Source: Moraxellaceae bacterium
GTDB taxonomy: Bacteria; Pseudomonadota; Gammaproteobacteria; Pseudomonadales; Moraxellaceae
Reading direction: 5' to 3'
Length of the DNA: 11,668 nucleotides
NCBI GenBank assembly: GCA_014378805.1
Contig: JACMMY010000249.1
Coordinates: 1 to 11,668, forward strand
Shown here: in pieces, positions 6,092-11,668 of the stretch
How positions within the stretch are numbered: the stretch's first letter is position 1
Layout: each line of letters opens with the position of its first letter
Notes under the pieces: model-generated
What the model saw: only the letters and a program-made list of their open reading frames with translations
Database searches by the model: none
What the model was told of the DNA's origin: nothing
Made by a program: the position numbers and the translations under genes

Positions 6092-6739
6092 ATGCAAACT
6101 CGTCTTAACAACCAAATCCACATCACTAAACAAGATGTTTTAGCTGAGCAACAACGTCTACGCAAAAGCCTTCGTCGCCAACGCCTTTCACTATCCATCC
6201 ATATCCGTCGTCGTGCTGAACAAGCAGTCGTTCGACAGATGAGACGCCAGCCTAATTTTGTCAATGCTCAACGTGTGGGATTGTATTTGGATGCCTTTGG
6301 TGAAGTGCCGACAGGCGCGTTGATTCAACTGTGTTTTAAATTGCGTAAAGCCGTCTATCTGCCTGTGGTGCGTTCGGTCAATCAACCACTCTCTTGGTCG
6401 CGAATAACTCGACACCAGTGGCAAAATCAGCGCATGATAAAACATCGCTTTGGTATGAAACAGCCGCTCATGCAGCGAGGTGTTTCGGTGAAAGTATTAG
6501 ATTGTCTGTTTATGCCGTTAGTAGGATTTGACCTTAATGGTTATCGACTTGGAATGGGTGGCGGATTCTATGACCGTACATTGGCATCATGTTCAACGAC
6601 TGGAAAAGAGCAGACTAAACCATGGCGTATTGGCATTGCCTATGACTTTCAGCGCGTAGACAGTCTACATAGTAATCATTGGGATATTTCGCTACATGCA
6701 ATCGTTACACAATCTGGTTATCGACGTTTCCAGTCATAG
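6092..6739 (+). CDS. ygfA: 5-formyltetrahydrofolate cyclo-ligase
   Basis: The enzyme (methenyltetrahydrofolate synthetase) uses ATP to close 5-formyl-THF to 5,10-methenyl-THF and so returns stored folate to one-carbon metabolism in the cytoplasm. Support comes from the N-terminal basic helix (L-R-K-S-L-R-R-Q-R-L-S-L), V-G-L-Y-L-D-A-F-G-E-V-P-T near residues 62-75, and especially the C-terminal nucleotide-binding signature P-L-V-G-F-D-L-N-G-Y-R-L-G-M-G-G-G-F-Y-D-R (about 142-162). The 215-residue length is within the family range, slightly long because of the N-terminal extension. No good ribosome site precedes ATG 6092, so the start is uncertain, although the next in-frame ATG would remove the conserved basic helix. 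It lies downstream of ssrS as in other gammaproteobacteria but cannot share its transcript simply, because of the ssrS terminator and the opposing lipoprotein gene. Confidence 0.9.
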   Translation: MQTRLNNQIHITKQDVLAEQQRLRKSLRRQRLSLSIHIRRRAEQAVVRQMRRQPNFVNAQRVGLYLDAFGEVPTGALIQLCFKLRKAVYLPVVRSVNQPLSWSRITRHQWQNQRMIKHRFGMKQPLMQRGVSVKVLDCLFMPLVGFDLNGYRLGMGGGFYDRTLASCSTTGKEQTKPWRIGIAYDFQRVDSLHSNHWDISLHAIVTQSGYRRFQS

Positions 6740-6934
6740 GATTTAGCGATCTGATTTAAAGATTTAGTATTCATCATTTTAGAATAGTTCAACATTCACT
6801 TCGCGCTACACTGGCAAGCTCTTTGCACATCAAACTTTGATATTATTTTTTAGTTTTTCATATAGAAATTGTTCATAAAAGCAACATCTGACTAGTCCGT
6901 CGAATGTGAGATACTAATTTCGTGACAACGCCCC

Positions 6935-6962
6935 TTGTAATTTGGCAAGCGTGCATTATTAA
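6935..6962 (+). promoter_or_regulatory. Candidate lon promoter
   Basis: TTGTAA (6935-6940) and TATTAA (6957-6962) with 16 bp between, 45 bp before the lon ATG. In many proteobacteria lon is under sigma-32; I see no clear CTTGAA/CCCCAT pair here. The 268-bp gap 6740-7007 holds no gene and no clear ygfA terminator. Confidence 0.35.
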
Positions 6963-7007
6963 TAAATGATGACAACTGAATAAGCCGATGTTTCATAGGA
7001 GTGATTT

Positions 7008-9446
7008 ATGACCGAGTCTAAACAAACTAGCGTTGAGCACATCACTGCAACAGATCGCGTACTTCCACTTTTAGCATTACGCGATGTCGTGGTGTATCCG
7101 CACATGCAAATTGCATTGTTCGTTGGACGTCCAAAGTCGATTCGCGCGGTGGAAATCGCCCGTGAAGAAGATGATCTGGTATTCGTCGTCGCCCAAAAAG
7201 ATTCCCTGACCGAAGATATTGATGACAGCAATCTATACCAATACGGTACTGTGAGCCGCATCGTTCAAGTCGTCAATCACGAAAATGATGACAACTGCAT
7301 CAAAGTGCTTATCGAAGGTTTATATCGCGCTCGTCGTGTCAAAATCATCGATGTTGATGACTACATGCGTGCCGAAACGACGCCAGAACCGACACCGATC
7401 AAAATCAGTGCTAGCGCCCAAAAAACTGAGCGTGAAGCACTGCAACAGCTGTTTGCTCAATACGCCGAAGCGAAATTGCGTAACAGTCGCGAATTGATTG
7501 CGGCGTCGGAAAAAATCACTGAACTATTGGAAATGGTTTACTTCATTGCGACGCGCGCACCGCTGGCGATTGAAGTGAAACAGAAGTTCCTTGAAGATGC
7601 CAATATTGCTGAACATGTTAAAGAACTGACCGACTACTTGCTCCGTCAATCGGAAGAGCAAAAAGTTGAACAAGGCTTACATGAGTCAGTCAAACGTCAG
7701 ATGGAAAAGAATCAACGCGAATACTTTCTCAATGAAAAAATGAAAGTCATTCAACGCGAACTTTCTGAAATGAATGAAGGCGACGTCGATGAAATGGGCG
7801 AACTTGAAAAACGCCTATTTGACGCCGAATTGCCAGAAGACGTGCGTAAGAAAGCTGATAGTGAATTCAAGAAATTAAAAGCAATGCAACCCGCTTCAAG
7901 TGAAGCCTCGGTTGTACGCAACTATATCGACTGGATTCTCAACACACCGTGGTTAAAAGCCTCGAAAGTACAGATCAAGCTCGATAAAGCGCAAGAAATT
8001 TTGGATGAAGATCATTATGGTCTGAAAGAAGTCAAAGAGCGCATCGTTGAGTTCCTCGCTGTTCAATCACGCGTTAAACAATTACGTGGCCCGATCTTGT
8101 GTTTAGTTGGTCCTCCTGGTGTGGGTAAAACTTCACTCGGTGAATCAGTAGCGAAAGCGACTGGTCGTGAGTTTGTCCGTATGGCGCTTGGCGGCGTGCG
8201 TGATGAAGCTGAAATTCGCGGTCATCGTCGTACTTATATTGGTGCAATGCCCGGTAAGATCGTGCAGCACCTATCTAAAGTCGGCGTAAAAAACCCACTG
8301 TTCTTGCTCGACGAAATCGACAAGATGGCTCAAGACTATCGCGGCGATCCAGCTTCAGCATTGCTTGAAGTCCTTGATCCATCACAGAACCACAAGTTCA
8401 ACGATCATTACCTTGATCTTGATTTAGACTTGTCTGAAGTGATGTTTATTTGTACGGCCAATACAATGAATATTCCTGCGCCTCTCTTGGATCGTATGGA
8501 AGTCATTCGTTTACCCGGCTACACCGAAGATGAAAAAGTTAACATTGCTGAGCGCTATTTGATTCCGAAAGCGATTAAGTCGAATGGCTTGAAGTTGAAA
8601 GAATTGACCATTCAAGAAGACGCGGTACGCGATTTGATTCGTCGCTATACCCGTGAAGCGGGTGTGCGTAATCTTGAGCGTGAAGTGTCGAAGATTTGCC
8701 GTAAGGTTGTTAAAGAAGCAGTAATGAGCAAATCTAAGAGCGTGCATGTCGACGTGAATGAAGCGAATCTTGCTGACTATTCGGGCGTTTATAAGTTCGA
8801 CTTTGGACGCGCTGAAGAAGATGCACAGGTTGGTCGCGTGACCGGTTTGGCTTGGACCTCAGTTGGTGGTGAGTTACTCACGATTGAAGCAGCTGCAGTG
8901 AAAGGCAAAGGCACTTACACCGCTACGGGTTCACTCGGCGATGTGATGCAAGAGTCGATCAAAGCCGCTGTGACCGTCATGCGTACACGTGGCGATGAGT
9001 TAGGCATTCCTTACGAGAAGTTCAGCACCACGGATATTCACGTGCACATGCCTGAAGGCGCGACACCGAAAGATGGACCTTCTGCGGGTATTGGTCTGAC
9101 GACAGCTCTGGTATCTGCAATGACAGGTATTCCTGTTCGCGCGGATATCGCGATGACAGGTGAAGTGACCTTACGTGGTTTGGTCTTGCCGATTGGTGGT
9201 TTGAAGGAAAAATTGCTTGCTGCGCACCGTGGTGGTGTGAAGCTGGTGTTGATCCCGATGGAAAATCTACGTGATTTGTATGAAATTCCTGACAACATCA
9301 AAGCGGGTTTAGAGATACGCGGCGTTAAAACGATTGATGAAGTGTTGAAAGCGGCATTGGTTGAAATGCCTAAGCCGCTGCCAATTGAGATTCCTGATGT
9401 CGCGTTGGTTAAACCTGAGGAAACAAAAGGCGTTGCACGTCATTGA
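7008..9446 (+). CDS. lon: Lon ATP-dependent protease
   Basis: Lon is the hexameric cytoplasmic AAA+ serine protease that removes misfolded and regulatory proteins. Domain order is complete: substrate-binding N domain (residues about 15-210, starting L-P-L-L-A-L-R-D-V-V-V-Y-P), coiled-coil linker (about 210-300), AAA+ module with Walker A GPPGVGKT (368-375), Walker B L-F-L-L-D-E (Asp435, Glu436), then the protease domain with catalytic Ser692 in KDGPSAG and Lys735 in GGLKEK, the S-K spacing of 43 being the same as in E. coli Lon. At 812 residues it is a little longer than the E. coli enzyme, mostly through a short N-terminal lead and a C-terminal tail. ATG 7008 follows AGGAG by 6 nt. It is followed by its own terminator, so it is probably monocistronic. 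Nothing looks damaged. Confidence 0.98.
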   Translation: MTESKQTSVEHITATDRVLPLLALRDVVVYPHMQIALFVGRPKSIRAVEIAREEDDLVFVVAQKDSLTEDIDDSNLYQYGTVSRIVQVVNHENDDNCIKVLIEGLYRARRVKIIDVDDYMRAETTPEPTPIKISASAQKTEREALQQLFAQYAEAKLRNSRELIAASEKITELLEMVYFIATRAPLAIEVKQKFLEDANIAEHVKELTDYLLRQSEEQKVEQGLHESVKRQMEKNQREYFLNEKMKVIQRELSEMNEGDVDEMGELEKRLFDAELPEDVRKKADSEFKKLKAMQPASSEASVVRNYIDWILNTPWLKASKVQIKLDKAQEILDEDHYGLKEVKERIVEFLAVQSRVKQLRGPILCLVGPPGVGKTSLGESVAKATGREFVRMALGGVRDEAEIRGHRRTYIGAMPGKIVQHLSKVGVKNPLFLLDEIDKMAQDYRGDPASALLEVLDPSQNHKFNDHYLDLDLDLSEVMFICTANTMNIPAPLLDRMEVIRLPGYTEDEKVNIAERYLIPKAIKSNGLKLKELTIQEDAVRDLIRRYTREAGVRNLEREVSKICRKVVKEAVMSKSKSVHVDVNEANLADYSGVYKFDFGRAEEDAQVGRVTGLAWTSVGGELLTIEAAAVKGKGTYTATGSLGDVMQESIKAAVTVMRTRGDELGIPYEKFSTTDIHVHMPEGATPKDGPSAGIGLTTALVSAMTGIPVRADIAMTGEVTLRGLVLPIGGLKEKLLAAHRGGVKLVLIPMENLRDLYEIPDNIKAGLEIRGVKTIDEVLKAALVEMPKPLPIEIPDVALVKPEETKGVARH

Positions 9447-9472
9447 TTGGATGATTGTCGTTTAGATTGAAG

Positions 9473-9502
9473 AAAGCCCTCGACGCAAGTTGGGGGCTTT
9501 TT
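9473..9502 (+). terminator. Rho-independent terminator of lon
   Basis: AAAGCCCTC (9473-9481) pairs with GGGGGCTTT (9492-9500), with one T-G wobble and a 10-nt loop, ending in a T-run (9498-9502). It starts 26 bp after the lon stop. Confidence 0.85.
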
Positions 9503-9574
9503 AAAGATTGATAACTTTTCAAGTAAAATAAAACTTAATAATCACTACGCAATAGAATAAAGGAAAATATATTT

Positions 9575-10234
9575 GTGAAACAATTTCAATTAAATAAAAA
9601 CGTCTTCAAATCAATATCCGCAGTCTTAATAATGACTTTTTCTTACACAGCAGATGCAAAAACATTTACAACAACAGATGGGTTTTCGATTGAAATTCCA
9701 TCTGATTGGGTTCAAATACCACCTGATGTTACAAAACAATATGCTGATGCGATTAATACTGCAAGTCCAAATACAAAACCAATGTATCCAAACTACGTCT
9801 TCCAAAAAAATACTCCTGAAAACAGTAATTGGTTTACTTATCCCTATATCATTATTAACGTTAAGCGAACTGGGAAACTTACCGAAACTCAAATGAAAAG
9901 TTTTGGTATCACTCCAACAAACACCAGGCAAATCAAAGACCAAGTTCCAAATTTTCTAACCAATTTAGAAATTAGTCAGCCTCAATATGACCCTGATGCA
10001 AGGATTATCTGGCTAAAGGTAGGTATGGAGGTTCCCGATATAGGTCGTATTTCTGGACTTACATCCGTTATACCTACTGAATATGGTGTTGTTCAGATCC
10101 AAGGTTATACGAAAGAAGCGGATTACATTAACTATCTTCCAACGTTTCAGAAAGTCACGGAATCTTTTCATGCCTCTGAAGTTGTCCGTTATCAAAATGA
10201 AAATTCTAAGCTACAGTCTCATATCTCACCTTAA
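9575..10234 (+). CDS. Secreted protein of unknown function; frame continues past the stop into a membrane anchor
   Basis: The 219-residue product begins with GTG at 9575 (AAGGA about 10 nt upstream; the spacing is long). It has a signal peptide with a basic start, hydrophobic core A-V-L-I-M-T-F-S-Y and cleavage after T-A-D-A (residue 28). The mature part opens T-D-G-F-S-I-E-I-P-S-D-W, a motif seen in many periplasmic or exported proteins of the DUF1795/PsbP-like fold, but I cannot name the family. The frame stops at TAA (10232-10234). Reading on in the same frame gives 32 more codons to TGA at 10331-10333, encoding N-E-L-L-K-S-G then a 15-residue hydrophobic stretch G-I-Q-G-A-V-L-G-L-I-S-W-M-V-I and a basic tail K-R-K-K-K-T-K. 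That is a typical C-terminal membrane anchor, so the present form is probably truncated and soluble in the periplasm. Confidence 0.78.
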   Translation: MKQFQLNKNVFKSISAVLIMTFSYTADAKTFTTTDGFSIEIPSDWVQIPPDVTKQYADAINTASPNTKPMYPNYVFQKNTPENSNWFTYPYIIINVKRTGKLTETQMKSFGITPTNTRQIKDQVPNFLTNLEISQPQYDPDARIIWLKVGMEVPDIGRISGLTSVIPTEYGVVQIQGYTKEADYINYLPTFQKVTESFHASEVVRYQNENSKLQSHISP

Positions 10235-10356
10235 CGGTTTAATTACAACGAACTACTGAAATCTGGAATTCAAGGAGCTGTATTAGGACTAATAAGTTGG
10301 ATGGTAATTAAACGAAAAAAGAAAACAAAATGATTAATTGCGCCTGTCAGCCAGCG

Positions 10357-10420
10357 TAGGGTGTGAACTGCGTACCTGTGTCAGACACCAGCATGCGTTT
10401 GGTGCGCAATGCGCACCCTA
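10357..10420. repeat. Imperfect inverted repeat upstream of the HTH gene
   Basis: TAGGGTGTGAACTGCGTACC (10357-10376) and GGTGCGCAATGCGCACCCTA (10401-10420) are reverse complements at 16 of 20 positions, separated by 24 nt. The right arm is itself a palindrome. The sequence resembles the short GTAGGGTGCGC-type palindromes scattered in intergenic DNA of many proteobacteria, so a small mobile palindrome is a reasonable guess from memory, not established here. Confidence 0.6.
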
Positions 10421-10427
10421 TTTTTTT
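10401..10427 (+). terminator. Hairpin plus T-run just upstream of the HTH gene (terminator or attenuator)
   Basis: GGTGCGC (10401-10407) pairs with GCGCACC (10411-10417) around AAT, followed by CTA and seven T (10421 onward). This is a good terminator shape for transcripts coming from the secreted-protein gene. Because it lies only 5 nt before the Shine-Dalgarno AAGGAGG of the HTH gene, it may also limit read-through into that gene. Confidence 0.55.
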
Positions 10428-10444
10428 ACATAAGGAGGTCGAAA

Positions 10445-10726
10445 ATGGACGCTGAAATGTCAAAATTTACTGCTGATTTATTGCAATCAGTGCGTGAAAT
10501 GAACGCCGATGTACGTGCGCGAGAAACGAAAGTTAATATTAGCGATGTGATTGAAGCTCGTCATAAAACAGGACTTTCCCAACAACAATTTGCCAATATC
10601 TTGCATATTTCTAAACGAACTCTGCAAGATTGGGAACAAGGTCGTCGTGAGCCATCAGGCGCAGCGCAATCATTGATTCGTATCGCACTATCTCGTCCTG
10701 ATGTGATAGCAGAAGTATTGGCTTAA
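10445..10726 (+). CDS. NadS-like HTH antitoxin/regulator without a visible toxin
   Basis: The start is set by AAGGAGG (10432-10438) 6 nt before ATG 10445, giving 93 residues; a longer frame from 10409 runs through the hairpin and has no ribosome site. The N-terminal half (S-K-F-T-A-D-L-L-Q-S-V-R-E-M) is a helix as in NadS/HigA-type antitoxins. The C-terminal half is an XRE-like HTH: I-S-D-V-I-E-A-R-H-K-T-G-L-S-Q-Q-Q-F-A-N-I-L-H-I-S-K-R-T-L-Q-D-W-E-Q-G-R-R-E-P, then S-G-A-A-Q-S-L-I-R-I-A. NadS proteins usually follow a RelE/HigB-type toxin gene in one operon and repress it. Here the upstream gap of about 110 bp has only the inverted repeat, and downstream is a terminator, so it is an orphan or has lost its toxin. 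It may act as a plain transcriptional repressor. Confidence 0.85.
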   Translation: MDAEMSKFTADLLQSVREMNADVRARETKVNISDVIEARHKTGLSQQQFANILHISKRTLQDWEQGRREPSGAAQSLIRIALSRPDVIAEVLA

Positions 10727-10746
10727 ACCTACCGTTCAAATCTCGT

Positions 10747-10778
10747 AAAAAAACCTCGAACTTAAGCCGAGGATTTTT
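10747..10778. terminator. Bidirectional terminator between convergent genes
   Basis: CCTCG (10754-10758) pairs with CGAGG (10768-10772) around a 9-nt loop, with an A-run before and a T-run after, so it can stop both the HTH gene from the left and the metalloprotease gene (stop at 10798) from the right. Confidence 0.75.
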
Positions 10779-10797
10779 ACCAATTTCTCAAAACCAC

Positions 10798-11668
10798 CTA
10801 TTGCGCCGCCACCCTTCCATACAACAAATCAATATCAGACTGCGTAAGCTTAAAATTCAACTGATCTTGCTCTTTAAGAGTCGGATACATGAGTGAGCGT
10901 GGATCATTACTATGTTTCAGACCTAATGCATGCCCAAACTCATGTGCCAAAATTAAGCGTAAATTATCTTTATTATCAAACTCATAAATATTAATTTCAC
11001 TACCTTTATACAGCCCTGCCTCGAAAGGACGTCCTGCATAATTTTGATTATAGGTATGAGCTTGTTGATTATAATGATCCACTTGAGATTGAATCGAAGT
11101 CGCTTGGTTTTTAAGATTAGTTTGTTTTGCATCGAGGAATGCGCTGTTTTGATTAAATAGAGAAACATCACGATTAATCTGATCACTCTCAGCTTGCAAA
11201 GCTTGAGCAACGCTTGGTGACGCCCCGCCCTGCGAATTTACTGCAGCTACACGCTGCTGATGCTGACTCACTCGAGCATTAAGTATATTTAACTCATCAT
11301 CATGGCGACGAAACTCATCATCAAGACTTGCTTTTTGCTGGTTAAAATTATTAGACGCTGCTTGATTCCGACCTCCGTTATCTAACAAATCTCGCTCAGC
11401 CTGTTTTCTCGCATTGTTGCTTTGCTGACGCTGATCGTAGATAAAATTGACCTTAAACGCGGCTTTTGGACTATAAAAAAAGAATTGGCGACCTAACGGT
11501 TGCTCCCAAATCCTAGCGGCTTCATTCAACAAAACCTTTACTTCACCTTCAGTCAAATTGAAACGAGGATCGATTGTGCCAATCTGATAATACACTTGAC
11601 GTTCAGCGGGTGGCTTCGATAGATCATTGTGAATGTATTGGTTCTTTTTTTGATAAAAAAAACAAAAA
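10798..11668 (-). CDS. Membrane-anchored matrixin-type zinc metalloprotease (5' end beyond the right edge)
   Basis: The frame is open to the right edge (first whole codon 11667-11665), so the start is outside; 289 residues are visible. They begin with a hydrophobic F-C-F-F-Y then Q-K-K-N-Q, the end of an N-terminal signal anchor or signal peptide, so the enzyme faces the periplasm or outside. The zinc motif HEFGHALGLKH (encoded at 10944-10912) fits HExxHxxGxxH, with Glu as catalytic base, and is followed by a Met-turn S-L-M-Y-P, as in matrixins. The N-terminal matrixin strand region (A-A-R-I-W-E...A-A-F-K-V-N-F-I-Y) is at about 11520-11440. Between the two lies an insertion of about 130 residues (roughly 11433-11032) rich in Gln, Asn and charged residues with a coiled-coil pattern. 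A GTG at 11595 could be mistaken for the start, but coding sequence clearly precedes it. Substrate unknown. Confidence 0.88.
   Translation of the reverse strand, partial: FCFFYQKKNQYIHNDLSKPPAERQVYYQIGTIDPRFNLTEGEVKVLLNEAARIWEQPLGRQFFFYSPKAAFKVNFIYDQRQQSNNARKQAERDLLDNGGRNQAASNNFNQQKASLDDEFRRHDDELNILNARVSQHQQRVAAVNSQGGASPSVAQALQAESDQINRDVSLFNQNSAFLDAKQTNLKNQATSIQSQVDHYNQQAHTYNQNYAGRPFEAGLYKGSEINIYEFDNKDNLRLILAHEFGHALGLKHSNDPRSLMYPTLKEQDQLNFKLTQSDIDLLYGRVAAQ

Noticed and set aside
8511..9301. Minus-strand open frames inside lon
   Set aside because: They are shadows of the lon coding sequence; they lack ribosome sites and have no protein-like features.

Overview
The window looks like chromosome of an Acinetobacter-type member of the Moraxellaceae. 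It is moderately AT-rich and carries a 6S RNA gene near a 5-formyltetrahydrofolate cyclo-ligase gene, an 812-residue Lon protease, an FMO/AraC pair and a NadS-like regulator. The genus call rests on familiarity with such gene sets, not on a search.

Layout. Positions 1-460 are the right border of a mobile element that lies mostly to the left: the N-terminal part of a tyrosine integrase (minus strand), a pair of 17-bp direct repeats that could be integrase arm sites, and a 49-nt copy of the 3' part of a CAU-anticodon tRNA, which is the expected duplicated attachment site. From about 461 rightward the DNA is probably host chromosome: a bidirectional terminator and a 118-aa unknown gene. After a gene-free stretch comes a divergent pair, a Baeyer-Villiger-type flavin monooxygenase (minus) and an AraC/OruR-type regulator (plus). 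Their shared 134-bp promoter region holds two perfect 10-bp direct repeats exactly 21 bp apart, a good candidate operator. The pair is flanked on both sides by same-orientation copies of a 62-nt element, 84% identical without gaps, able to form a hairpin.

From 4693 to 4976 lies ssrS (6S RNA) with its own promoter and terminator. A CsgG/HfaB-like lipoprotein gene on the minus strand follows; it is interrupted by one in-frame TGA. Then come ygfA and lon on the plus strand, each apparently its own unit, with a strong terminator after lon. Next are a secreted protein of unknown function, whose reading frame continues after a TAA into a credible C-terminal membrane anchor, an inverted-repeat/hairpin element directly upstream of a 93-aa NadS-like HTH protein without a toxin partner, and, running in from the right edge on the minus strand, a membrane-anchored matrixin-type zinc metalloprotease with a large Gln/Asn-rich coiled insertion.

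Functional links visible here are limited: the AraC-type protein probably controls the monooxygenase, and 6S RNA and YgfA belong to a gene neighbourhood conserved in gammaproteobacteria but here separated by an opposing gene. I see no CRISPR array, rRNA, complete IS or obvious multi-gene defence system. The most unusual items are the flanking 62-nt repeats, the two in-frame nonsense codons in envelope genes, and the insertion in the metalloprotease.
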